DNA of 64,000 nucleotides from Caldilineaceae bacterium bin34 (GTDB taxonomy: Bacteria; Chloroflexota; Anaerolineae; Caldilineales; Caldilineaceae), in contig MPMO01000009.1 in NCBI GenBank assembly GCA_002238555.1, positions 1 to 64,000 of the forward strand, in the 5' to 3' direction. This document shows, in pieces, positions 25,302 through 33,045 of the stretch (within the stretch, counting starts at the first letter, position 1; each line of letters starts with the position of its first letter). Under the pieces are notes generated by a model. The model saw only the letters and a list, made by a program, of their open reading frames with translations, was not told the origin of the DNA and did no database searches. The position numbers and the translations under genes were made by a program.

Positions 25302-26411
25302 TCAGACCCGGGGTTCGGCTCGCCCATTGGCCCCCAGGCGCGGTGGGCGCCCGGCCGCCTGGTCGTCCACCAGGTCGGAGATGTCGGGCAGGTCGTCGAG
25401 TTCGGCCGCATTCAGGAACGGGACTATCCGTTCCGCCTCCGCATCGCCCCACACTTTCCTGATGAACGCCAGGAGGACCTCCTTTCTGGCGCGTGCTTCG
25501 CCGCGTGCCTCGCCGCGTGCCTCGCCGCGTGCCTCGCCGCGTGCCTCGCCGCGTGCCTCGCCGCGTGCCTCGCCCCGCGCCTCGGCATCCTTCTTCTCGT
25601 CCGCCACGTATTGTCCAAATGTGTACATGACCGCCTCCGCCTCCTCAATGTAGGTGATTCTACTCAATGCCGCACGCACTGTCGGTTGGTCGTCCAGCAA
25701 TTCCCCGAAACCCGTCTTGAACCAGGCCCCGAGGGCGCGCCGCAACGTCGCCGTCGAAGCCAGGGCCAGCGGGATCAACCCCTGCAGCACCGGCAGGACC
25801 AGGGCCGCCGCCGCCCGCCGCTCCAGCTTCATCTCGGCCTGCACCCGCGCCAGCGCCATGAAACCCGATACCAGATTGTCCGCCGGCAGCGGATACTTGC
25901 CCCTCGGCAATCCCGGTACCTGACAATCATGGATGTCCAGCAACAGGCCCTCCCGAAATGCGTACCGGGACGAGCCGGCCACGCGCTGCACCGGCGTCCA
26001 CCACGGGTCGAAGGGCCGCAGGCCCGTGTTGACAACCAACCCGCAGATCTCCAGCGCGCGCAGACTGGGACTCATCTCCAGCGCGTAAGCGAACATGCGC
26101 CCGGACATCCCGCGGTCGCGCTGCGACTGGAACTCCAGGTGCAGCAGCATCTTCTCCTGGGACCGGTCGCCGTGTGCCAGGAGCCAGACCAGGTCCCGGT
26201 GCCCCTCGGACTGGTGGGGCGGTGTCTCCGGATCGGTCGTGACGGCCGAGCCGGCCACCACCCGCACCGGCACCCAGCCCCGCAGTTCGGGACACAGGCC
26301 TTGCACCAGGAAGGCGATCAGGTCGCGGGCCACGTCCGGTTCAGCGAAGATGGACTTCAGGGTCAGGTCGTGGGAAAAGGTCGGTGGTGTTGGTTCCGGC
26401 GGCTGCGACAC
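25302..26411 (-). CDS. Rpn/PD-(D/E)XK-type recombination-promoting nuclease family protein
   Basis: 369 residues. The N-terminal core (DLTLKSIFAEPDVARDLIAF; HRDLVWLLAHG; MLLHLEFQSQRDRGMSGRMF) carries the acidic and E-x-Q residues of a PD-(D/E)XK nuclease of the Rpn/PDDEXK_2 kind. A helical region follows. Then comes EEAEAVMYTFGQYVADEKKD, a run of eight GEAR repeats, and a conserved tail (KEVLLAFIRKVWGDAEAERI; LNAAELDDLPDISDLVDDQ). Such EAR repeats are common in Rpn relatives and often vary in number. The GTG at 26411 has GAGGG six bases upstream and is preferred over a TTG at 26447. The gene begins only about 40 bp from the end of the adjacent tnpB element. Rpn proteins are linked to horizontal transfer and phage defence. 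Function is inferred. Confidence 0.8.
   Translation of the reverse strand: MSQPPEPTPPTFSHDLTLKSIFAEPDVARDLIAFLVQGLCPELRGWVPVRVVAGSAVTTDPETPPHQSEGHRDLVWLLAHGDRSQEKMLLHLEFQSQRDRGMSGRMFAYALEMSPSLRALEICGLVVNTGLRPFDPWWTPVQRVAGSSRYAFREGLLLDIHDCQVPGLPRGKYPLPADNLVSGFMALARVQAEMKLERRAAAALVLPVLQGLIPLALASTATLRRALGAWFKTGFGELLDDQPTVRAALSRITYIEEAEAVMYTFGQYVADEKKDAEARGEARGEARGEARGEARGEARGEARGEARARKEVLLAFIRKVWGDAEAERIVPFLNAAELDDLPDISDLVDDQAAGRPPRLGANGRAEPRV
25489..25584 (-). repeat. Eight 12-bp tandem repeats encoding GEAR
   Basis: The plus strand reads CCGCGTGCCTCG over and over, eight units with small variation in the two end units. The frame is kept because the unit is 12 bases. The duplicated copy at about 24758-24793 has three units. 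This suggests slippage-driven length change of the linker. Confidence 0.95.
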
Positions 26412-26419
26412 GGTGGCCC

Positions 26420-27853
26420 TCACTGGGAATGGAACCCGACTCTGCAATGGGACTTATATACATTGGTTGACACCACGCATATCCGGTTCACGGGTCGCGG
26501 GAGTCCCAGTGGTCGGCCTTGCGGCCGACCACTGGGAGGGAGCGCTCCTCGCCGTGCAGCAGCCCCAGTCCCGCGGGCCGGAACGGGGGCGGGGGGGAGG
26601 GCCGCCCCCCCCCCGCGGTTTAGGGGCGCCGTGTGGGTTGGGGGGGCCCCGGCCGCCGCCCGCACCAGGATGTTGAGCGCTGCATTGTGGTCGGCGTACG
26701 CCCGGAACCCGCAGGTTCCGCACACGAACACCGCCTGCGACAGTCGGTTTGACTTGGCGGTGTGCCCGCAACGGCTGCAGGCTTGCGAAGTGTAGGCCGG
26801 ATCCACGAACACCACCCGGCCGGCCTTGTACGCCAGCTTGCGCTCCAGCGGTCCCCAGCCGGACGCCAGGATGGCACGGTTGAGCCCTGCCTTCTGCTGC
26901 ACGTTCCGGCCGGGGTTCTCGACCGTGCCCTGCGCACTCTTCGTCATGCCCTTCGTGTTCAGGTCTTCCATGACGACCGTGTGGGCGGTGTCCGCCATCT
27001 TGCGGCTGATTTGATGTGTGGCCGTGTCCCGCCGACGGGCGCGCTTGCGCTGCAGTTGGCGGAGTTTGCGGGCCGTGCCGCGCCGGCGGTTGGAGCCCTT
27101 CTGTTGTCGGGCCATCCTGCGCTGGTACCGCTTGATCTTCGCGTCCTCAACAGTCGTGTCGGGGAGGGCGTGCAGGGCTCCCGTGCTGTCCGTGGCCTGT
27201 CCCACGTTGCGGTCGACGCCCACGGCCCCGTCGGCCGCGGGTAGGCACACGTCCGGATGGTCGACCGGCACCTCGAACACGATGTAGGCGTACCACTTCG
27301 GCTGCTTGCTTTCGGACTCCTGCCGTACGCGCACCGTCAGCGGCTGGCCGTCGACATACCTGCGGATGGGGGCCAGACGCGTCCAGCCCATCTTCGGGAT
27401 GTACAGGCGCCCGTCCTGGATGCGCACGCGGGACGGGATGGTGAAGGCGGGCTGATAGTGCTTGGCCTTGCACTGCGGACGCCCGTGGTCCGGACGGTCC
27501 GGGTCGAAGAACGCGGCGTAGGCGTCCCCCATGTACTTGCAGGCGTACCGGACGATTGCGTAGCTGTAGCCCTTCAGCCATTCGTTGCCGGGTGCGTTCC
27601 GCAACTGCGTGAACCGCTGGCCCAGCGTAAAGAAGGTCGGACTGCCGGGACCCTCCCCCGGCTTGCCGAACGCCTTCCACATGCGGTAGTCCGTCTCGTG
27701 CCCGGCCAGCACGTGGTTCCATGCGAACCGGCAGGCTCCGGCCAGTTGTTCGAGGTACTGGCCGTTCGCGGCCGTGCCGGGATACAGACGCACGCGCAGT
27801 GCCCGCATGACGGTCCGGGGCTCTGGCGTTGTGGACTTGGGTGTGCTGGTCAT
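26420..27853 (-). CDS. tnpB: TnpB, IS200/IS605-type RNA-guided nuclease
   Basis: Full-length TnpB/OrfB: N-terminal MRALRVRLYPGTAANGQYLE, LAGACRFAWNHVLAGH, RVRIQDGRLYIPKMGW. The RuvC-I Asp is in VGVDRNVGQATDS. RuvC-II Glu is in VVMEDLNTKGMTKS. The zinc ribbon is CSRCGHTAKSNRLSQAVFVC then GTCG, and the RuvC-III Asp is in ADHNAALNI. All catalytic residues are present, so the protein may be active. After about residue 405 the frame continues through a Pro/Gly/Arg-rich 60-residue tail that overlaps the hairpin-bearing 3' region. Such read-through over the omega-RNA region is common for tnpB, and the functional C-terminus may be earlier. The start at 27853 is one of three in-frame candidates (27913, 27853, 27808). 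No tnpA neighbour. Confidence 0.9.
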   Translation of the reverse strand: MTSTPKSTTPEPRTVMRALRVRLYPGTAANGQYLEQLAGACRFAWNHVLAGHETDYRMWKAFGKPGEGPGSPTFFTLGQRFTQLRNAPGNEWLKGYSYAIVRYACKYMGDAYAAFFDPDRPDHGRPQCKAKHYQPAFTIPSRVRIQDGRLYIPKMGWTRLAPIRRYVDGQPLTVRVRQESESKQPKWYAYIVFEVPVDHPDVCLPAADGAVGVDRNVGQATDSTGALHALPDTTVEDAKIKRYQRRMARQQKGSNRRRGTARKLRQLQRKRARRRDTATHQISRKMADTAHTVVMEDLNTKGMTKSAQGTVENPGRNVQQKAGLNRAILASGWGPLERKLAYKAGRVVFVDPAYTSQACSRCGHTAKSNRLSQAVFVCGTCGFRAYADHNAALNILVRAAAGAPPTHTAPLNRGGGAALPPAPVPARGTGAAARRGALPPSGRPQGRPLGLPRPVNRICVVSTNVYKSHCRVGFHSQ

Positions 27854-27962
27854 GGTGTCATCTTCACCGTGTCCGGTCGAGGGCCCGGTTCGCAGTCGGA
27901 TCCTCTCTTTCACAGGAATTGCAGCACAAGAGCTCTACTGTCAACTATTGGATATAAGCCCC
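26449..27962 (-). mobile_element. tnpB-only IS element with imperfect inverted ends
   Basis: Sequence at 26449-26471 and the inverted sequence at 27940-27962 agree at 19 of 23 positions (shared core GTCAAC, then ATATAAG and CCC). They bracket tnpB and a strong hairpin near the right end. No tnpA (Y1 or serine transposase) is inside. IS200/IS605 elements normally lack terminal inverted repeats, so either these are not true ends or the element is a derived type. The right end lies just upstream of the Rpn gene start. Confidence 0.6.
26450..26640 (-). ncRNA. Candidate omega RNA at the tnpB 3' end
   Basis: A perfect 15-bp stem with a TTGC loop lies at 26504-26537 (TCCCAGTGGTCGGCC and its complement). 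It sits between the tnpB zinc-ribbon codons and the element's right end, on the tnpB strand. Known TnpB guide RNAs arise from exactly this region, overlap the tnpB 3' end, and end at the right end so that flanking DNA becomes the guide. Extent and expression are inferred. Confidence 0.45.
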
Positions 27963-28327
27963 TTTCAATTCAACGAACCTACTGCAGAGATCGCCTTCGT
28001 GAAGGTCCGATCATATTCTATAAGGTTCTGTAAATACAAAGTTTCACTTTGATTTGGATACCTCAATCCAATCCGGTCGACCAATGTGATTGACGGCGCG
28101 CACATCCAACCAAGGCTAGTCCAACCTCCCAACGATGGGTGCAGGGGCCAACAGCCATGGTTGCGAGGCACAGCGCCGGTCGCGTGGCCCAGTTCCAGGA
28201 CAACCCGGTCCGCACCTCGCCGGCAAGAGATCGACGGAACGTCGGCTTGGTTCCATCCTCGGTCCGGAGCCGTCCCTACAACCCGCGGCGATCGGGAACC
28301 AACCCGTGGCTGCATGTTCGGACAATG
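27963..28327. other. Gap before the trp operon promoter, no gene
   Basis: AT-rich near 27965-28075, then GC-rich. No frame with a recognisable product. It separates the tnpB element from the trp promoter. Confidence 0.5.
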
Positions 28328-28356
28328 TTGACACCACCCGATCCGACCTGTATCCT
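28328..28356 (+). promoter_or_regulatory. Sigma-70-like promoter of the trp-aro operon
   Basis: TTGACA at 28328-28333, a 17-base spacer, and TATCCT at 28351-28356. Predicted start of transcription is near 28363, just ahead of the T-box leader. Confidence 0.75.
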
Positions 28357-28375
28357 TGGCCCAACACATAAACGG

Positions 28376-28670
28376 ACTGTGATCCGGGCTAGTAGCCTGC
28401 CAGTCTGCCTTCAGAGAGCTTCCGGCCGGTGGAAAGGAAGCACAGGCAAGGGGCAGGTGAATGGACCGGTGAGTCGCAAGCCGAACGGAATCCCTCCCAG
28501 TAGGCAAGCCGGAGACGCCACCGTTATCAGGGCGCGGGGAATCGGACGCAAGTCCCGTTCCTGCAGAGAGGAGCGAAGGGCACGGCCCGGATGCTCAAGT
28601 GGGGTGGCACCGCGGAATTCCCGGATTTCGTCCCCGGATGTCCCGTCGAACACGGCATCCGGGTTTTTTG
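28376..28670 (+). promoter_or_regulatory. Trp-responsive T-box leader with intrinsic terminator
   Basis: The conserved T-box sequence is AAGTGGGGTGGCACCGCGG at about 28597-28615, whose bulge pairs with the uncharged tRNA 3' end. Upstream Stem I has the expected CAGAGAG element near 28411 and a specifier-loop-like GTGAATGGACC, which places UGG (Trp) at 28462-28464. Downstream is a terminator: the 8-bp stem CCCGGATG/CATCCGGG at 28633-28662 followed by six T residues. Binding of uncharged tRNA-Trp would stabilise the antiterminator and switch on the operon. The leader ends 18 bp before the trpE start. Confidence 0.93.
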
Positions 28671-28688
28671 TTTTCTGGAGGTGCAGCG

Positions 28689-30227
28689 GTGAATTTCGTT
28701 CCGGCCTTGGAGATGGTCAAGGCCCATCGGGGAGAGGCAACCCGGTATCCCGTCTATCGGGAAATACCGGCCGACATGGACACGCCCGTGTCCGTGTTTC
28801 TGAAGCTGTGCCGACGCCCCGACCAGCAACTAATCCAAGGAGCCCAGGCCACCCAGCCCTGCTTCCTGCTGGAGTCCGCCGAAGCCGGGAAACGGTTCGG
28901 CCGCTACAGCTTCATCGGGCTGAACCCCACCCGCAGCCTGGTGGCCTACGGGGAGTGCATGACCCTGGCCGGCCAGGACGGCTCGGTCAAGGAACTGTGC
29001 GGAGACCCCTTCGACATCCTGCGTGAACAGGTCACGGCCGAAACCGTGGTGGATGTACCGGACCTGCCGCGCTTCAAGGGCGGCGCCGTGGGCATGTTCG
29101 GCTACGACATGGTCAGGTTCATCGAAAAGCTGCCAGCCACCGCCGAGGACCTCATCGGCACCCCGGACATGGTCATGCTGTTCAGCGACGAACTGGTGAT
29201 CTTCGACCATGTCAAGCACCGCCTCATGGTGATGGTGAACCTGGACCTGACCCACCCGGACCTGGATCGGGCCTACACCGATACCTGTCGGCGCATCAAC
29301 GCCATCTGCGATCGCATCCATGCGCCGTTCGCCGAACCGGACCTGCCGGAAATTTGCGACGACTCCCCGTGGGCCTGCTCGAAGACGCCGGAGGAATACG
29401 CGGAGATCGTGCGCCGCACCAGGGACTACATCATCGCCGGCGACATCTTTCAGGGGGTGCTCAGCATGCGCCAGACACGTGCGACTCAGGCGGACCCCTT
29501 CACCATCTACCGGGCCCTGCGGATGGTCAACCCGTCCTCCTACATGTTCTACCTGGACTTCTCGCACATCCCCGGCCTCAAGGGACCGCCGATGCGCCTG
29601 GTGGGCTCAAGCCCCGAGATGCACGTGCGGTTGGAGGACCGCCAGGCCAGCCTGCACCCGATCGCGGGATCGCGATGGCGCGGCGAAACCCCGGAGGAGG
29701 ACCGACAACTGGCGGAGGACCTGTTGGCGGACCCCAAGGAACGGGCCGAGCACGTCATGCTGGTGGACCTGGGCCGCAACGACCTGGGGCGCGTCTGCGA
29801 CTACGGGTCGGTACAGGTGGCCAACGTGATGCAGATTGAGCGCTACAGCCACATCATGCACATCGTCAGCGATGTACAGGGACAACTCAGGGAAGGCATG
29901 GACGGCATCGACCTCATCCGTGCGACCCTGCCGGCCGGCACCGTCAGCGGCGCGCCGAAGATCCGGGCCATGGAGATCATCGAGGAGCTGGAGGCGTCCC
30001 GCAGGGGACCGTACGCCGGGGTGGTCGGGTACATCGACCACGATGGGACCATGGACACCTGCATCACCATCCGGACCATCACCATGTTGGGTGCGACCTG
30101 TGTCCTGCAGGCCGGCGGCGGCCTGGTCATGGACAGCCAGCCCGAATACGAATACAACGAGGCCATGAACAAGATGCGTGCCCTGACCACGGCCGTCGCC
30201 CTGGCCGAAAACGCCCTGCAGTTTTGA
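28689..30227 (+). CDS. trpE: Anthranilate synthase component I
   Basis: 512 residues. With TrpG it converts chorismate and glutamine to anthranilate, the first step of the Trp branch. The N-terminal region has LLESAEAGKRFGRYSFIGLN, where the family places the Trp feedback site near LLES. The chorismate-binding domain shows GDIFQGVLSMRQTR, GSSPEMHVRLEDRQ, HPIAGSRWRGETPEED, DLGRNDLGRVCDYG, and LPAGTVSGAPKIRAMEIIEE then GVVGYIDHDGTMDTCITIRT. All are intact. The GTG at 28689 is chosen for GGAGGTG five bases upstream, directly after the T-box terminator. First gene of the operon. Confidence 0.96.
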   Translation: MNFVPALEMVKAHRGEATRYPVYREIPADMDTPVSVFLKLCRRPDQQLIQGAQATQPCFLLESAEAGKRFGRYSFIGLNPTRSLVAYGECMTLAGQDGSVKELCGDPFDILREQVTAETVVDVPDLPRFKGGAVGMFGYDMVRFIEKLPATAEDLIGTPDMVMLFSDELVIFDHVKHRLMVMVNLDLTHPDLDRAYTDTCRRINAICDRIHAPFAEPDLPEICDDSPWACSKTPEEYAEIVRRTRDYIIAGDIFQGVLSMRQTRATQADPFTIYRALRMVNPSSYMFYLDFSHIPGLKGPPMRLVGSSPEMHVRLEDRQASLHPIAGSRWRGETPEEDRQLAEDLLADPKERAEHVMLVDLGRNDLGRVCDYGSVQVANVMQIERYSHIMHIVSDVQGQLREGMDGIDLIRATLPAGTVSGAPKIRAMEIIEELEASRRGPYAGVVGYIDHDGTMDTCITIRTITMLGATCVLQAGGGLVMDSQPEYEYNEAMNKMRALTTAVALAENALQF

Positions 30228-30243
30228 AGGAGAACACCCAACC

Positions 30244-31353
30244 ATGAGCAATGCCAAACCCCGTATCCTGACCGGAGACCGGCCCACCGGGCAATTGCAC
30301 CTGGGCCACTTCATCGGCAGCCACCGGCACCGTCTGGCCCTGCAGGACACGTACGAGTGCTTCTTCCTGGTGGCGGATCTGCACATGCTGACCACCAAAC
30401 CGGACAAGGCCAGCATCGAGGCCATTGCCGACAACGCCCGGGCCATCGTGCTGGACCACCTGGCCATCGGCATCGATCCCCACAAGGTCACCTTCTATCT
30501 GCAAAGCGCGGTGCACGAGGTCTACGAAATGAACCTGCTGCTGGGCAGCCTCGTGACCGTCGAGCGGATCCAGCAGCTCCCTACCATCAAGGATATGGCC
30601 AACGCCGCGGGCATGGACCAGATCCCCTACAGCCTGCTGGGCTATCCGGTCCTGCAGTCCGCCGACATCCTGACGCCCCGCGGCAATCTGGTACCGGTCG
30701 GACAGGACAACGAAGCCCATGTCGAGATGACCCGGCAAATCGCGCGGCGCTTCAACCTGGCCTACGGCGAAGTGTTCCCCATTCCCGAGGCGATGGTGGT
30801 GGGCGGCACGCTGGTGGGCACGGACGGCAACGCCAAGATGAGCAAGAGCCTCAACAACGCCGTCTTTCTGGCGGACGACGAGGCGACCGTCAACCGGCGC
30901 GTGATGGGCATGTACACGGATCCGAAGCGGATTCGGGCCGATATTCCCGGCACGGTCGAGGGCAACCCGGTGTTCGAGTACCTGGACTTCTTCCACCCGG
31001 ACGGAGCCAATCCGGCCATTCCGGAATCCCGGCGCAACCCGGGCGGAACCGTGGTGGAGGACCTCAAGGATCGGTACCGCAAGGGTGCCGTGGGCGATGT
31101 CGAGGTCAAGCAGACGCTGGCCCGGGCCATCAACGACTTCCTGGAACCCACCCGCGAGCGCAGGGCCCATTTTGAGTCGCAGACGGGATTCGTTGACCAC
31201 TTGTTGGAGGCGGGTACCGCGCGGGCCCGCGCGGAGGCGCGGGAGACCCTCATGGCCATGAAGAAGGCGATGGGTCTGACGGGCATTTGGAACCGCATCC
31301 GGCGCAGCGGCGAGAAGTTTGCCAAACGCCAAGCCGCCGGCCGGGAGGCCTGA
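30244..31353 (+). CDS. trpS: Tryptophanyl-tRNA synthetase
   Basis: 369 residues, class I synthetase. It has the HIGH-type motif GQLHLGHFIGS at the N-terminus, SLVTVERIQQLPTIKD and MDQIPYSLLGYPVLQSADIL in the tryptophan pocket, VPVGQDNEAHVEMTRQIARR, and the KMSKS loop DGNAKMSKSLNN. The length is slightly above the usual 330-340 because of a basic C-terminal tail. It starts 16 bp after trpE with GAAGGAGAA as ribosome site, and trpG follows one base after its stop. Its place inside the T-box operon means charging capacity and Trp synthesis rise together. Confidence 0.96.
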   Translation: MSNAKPRILTGDRPTGQLHLGHFIGSHRHRLALQDTYECFFLVADLHMLTTKPDKASIEAIADNARAIVLDHLAIGIDPHKVTFYLQSAVHEVYEMNLLLGSLVTVERIQQLPTIKDMANAAGMDQIPYSLLGYPVLQSADILTPRGNLVPVGQDNEAHVEMTRQIARRFNLAYGEVFPIPEAMVVGGTLVGTDGNAKMSKSLNNAVFLADDEATVNRRVMGMYTDPKRIRADIPGTVEGNPVFEYLDFFHPDGANPAIPESRRNPGGTVVEDLKDRYRKGAVGDVEVKQTLARAINDFLEPTRERRAHFESQTGFVDHLLEAGTARARAEARETLMAMKKAMGLTGIWNRIRRSGEKFAKRQAAGREA

Positions 31354-31354
31354 C

Positions 31355-31942
31355 ATGGTGATTGTGATCGACAACTACGACAGCTTCACCTACAACCTGG
31401 TCCAGTTCCTGGGGGAGCTGGGGGCCTCGCTCAAGGTCTACCGCAACGACGAGGTGCCGGTGGCCACCGTGGCCGCCGACGAACCCTCCCACATCGTGAT
31501 CAGCCCCGGGCCGGGAACACCCCAGGCCGACTCCGGCATCAGCAACGAGCTGATCGAAACCATGGGCGGCCGGACCCCCATCCTCGGCGTGTGCCTGGGC
31601 CAGCAGTGCATCGGCCACGTACACGGCTGCGAGGTGTCCGGCGCGCCGGAGATCATGCACGGCAAGACCAGCCAAATCCACCATGACGGGGAAGGATTGT
31701 TCAAGGGCATCGCCAACCCCTTCACCGCCACGCGCTACCACTCGCTCATCATCCACCGGCCCATGTCCCCGGAGTTGGCCGTCACGGCCTGGACCGCAGG
31801 TGGCGACATCATGGGTGTGCGCCACTGCAGCAAGCCGATCCACGGCCTCCAGTTCCATCCGGAGAGTTTTTTGACGCAACAGGGTCACGACATGCTGCAG
31901 AACTTCCTGGACTTGCCCGGTCCCGATGCCCGCCCAGCCTGA
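31355..31942 (+). CDS. trpG: Anthranilate synthase component II (glutamine amidotransferase)
   Basis: 195 residues, class I amidotransferase that supplies ammonia to TrpE. VIVIDNYDSFTYNLVQFLGE opens the fold. The catalytic Cys is in ILGVCLGQQCIG and the catalytic His/Glu in GLQFHPESF. HSLII and ISPGPGTPQ are the other conserved loops. The ATG at 31355 has GGGAGG upstream and lies one base after the trpS stop. It may also serve folate synthesis, as TrpG does in some bacteria, but nothing here shows that. Confidence 0.95.
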   Translation: MVIVIDNYDSFTYNLVQFLGELGASLKVYRNDEVPVATVAADEPSHIVISPGPGTPQADSGISNELIETMGGRTPILGVCLGQQCIGHVHGCEVSGAPEIMHGKTSQIHHDGEGLFKGIANPFTATRYHSLIIHRPMSPELAVTAWTAGGDIMGVRHCSKPIHGLQFHPESFLTQQGHDMLQNFLDLPGPDARPA

Positions 31943-31979
31943 CCGGCACATCGCCTGTCCATCCGCATCTCCGCCCACC

Positions 31980-33041
31980 ATGGCCTCCGAGACCGGTACG
32001 ATCCGGGATCCCCTGCATTGGCTGGCTCATGCCCCGGCCAGCCCGGTGCACGGCCAGACTGTCCGGCTCACGGACACGTTGACCGGCGACAGCAATGCCC
32101 TGTGGAAGGTGGAGGCCGGCTCGGAAAGCCTGGTGCTGAAAATGTTCCTGGATGCAGGCCAGGCCCGCGGGCGGCGCCAATACAATGCCCAAACGCTTGC
32201 CTGGCGGGCGGACCTGGCACCGGAACCGTTGGTGTTCGACCGCTACCCCGAGGGTCTGGCGCGCCAGGTGCTGGTCTACCGGTGGTGCCCGGGGTGCCCG
32301 GTGGACGTTCGCGATCCGGCCCACAGGGAGGCTCTGGCCCAAAGCCTGGGCCGGCTGCACCGCCTGGCGCCGACACCCGACACCCGGCTCAGCCCCCATC
32401 CGGTCAACGCGGAGTACCAGTGGAATCTCATTGAGGGCAGTCTGCGCAGGCTGGAGCGTTGGCGGCTGGAACAACCGCGCGATGAACTCAACGCGGCCCT
32501 GGCCGCCGTGATGCAGGAGGCGTCCCGGCAGTTGCCTGCGAGCGTAACCGGTTTGGAGGGCTCGGTCCCGGCAGCAGTCGTCCACGGGGAACTGTACGCG
32601 GAACACTGCCTGATGCACGACGGGCGCGTCCGGATGGTGGATTGGGAACTGGCCGGCATCGGCGATCCGGCCCGCGAATGCGCCCATGTCATGCTCCACA
32701 TGTTGAGGAATTTGACGGCGGACGACTGCCAGGCATGGCAGGATCGTTACTTGGCGGAGGCGGGCCAAGCCGGCTTGGCGCCGCGCGTGGAACTGTACGC
32801 CCGGTTGCTGCCCCTTGAGGGACTGCTCAATCTGGCCCTGTTCCTGACCCGGCGGCAGCCCACGGCCGAAGCCGGCGCGGACAGGGTCGGACCGTTGCTG
32901 CGGGTGGCATTCCGCGAATGCATGTCCGATGTGAACCGTGCCCTGAAACTGAACCTCTCGGACGAGAACCTGAATCAACTGGCCTGCATGTACGAACGCA
33001 GACTGACACAAGAGACGCCAATGGTGGCAGAAGGAGGGTAA
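31980..33041 (+). CDS. Aminoglycoside phosphotransferase/choline kinase-like protein inside the trp operon
   Basis: About 353 residues with a protein-kinase-like APH fold. The N-lobe has LTGDSNALWKVEAGSESLVL with the likely ATP Lys in LVLKMF. The catalytic loop is VVHGELYAEHCLM (HGDLHPxN-like, with Glu for Asp), and the metal-binding motif is MVDWELAGIGDPARE. The Brenner Asp replaced by Glu and the weak Asn position raise the question of reduced kinase activity. ATG 31980 lies 38 bp after trpG; an upstream ATG at 31926 would overlap trpG by 17 bases. The gene ends 4 bp before trpD, so it is co-transcribed. The substrate is unknown: a small-molecule alcohol is likely, an antibiotic less so. 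Confidence 0.82.
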   Translation: MASETGTIRDPLHWLAHAPASPVHGQTVRLTDTLTGDSNALWKVEAGSESLVLKMFLDAGQARGRRQYNAQTLAWRADLAPEPLVFDRYPEGLARQVLVYRWCPGCPVDVRDPAHREALAQSLGRLHRLAPTPDTRLSPHPVNAEYQWNLIEGSLRRLERWRLEQPRDELNAALAAVMQEASRQLPASVTGLEGSVPAAVVHGELYAEHCLMHDGRVRMVDWELAGIGDPARECAHVMLHMLRNLTADDCQAWQDRYLAEAGQAGLAPRVELYARLLPLEGLLNLALFLTRRQPTAEAGADRVGPLLRVAFRECMSDVNRALKLNLSDENLNQLACMYERRLTQETPMVAEGG

Positions 33042-33045
33042 AACG

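Larger units (their letters stand above)
24400..25890. repeat. Tandem duplication of the Rpn gene 3' half and its downstream flank
   Basis: Two units of about 730 bp lie head to tail, at about 24400-25130 and 25130-25890. Both contain the same flank (TTTCCAGATCGGGG or a close variant, then GGCCCGACATCCAC), the same post-gene spacer and the same C-terminal coding region ending with GRAEPR. The left unit is truncated at its 5' end. The number of internal 12-bp repeats differs (3 against 8). Confidence 0.85.

Noticed and set aside
25489..25584. 12-bp array as a CRISPR or iteron array
   Set aside because: Units are contiguous, in frame and encode GEAR. No spacers and no replication gene nearby.
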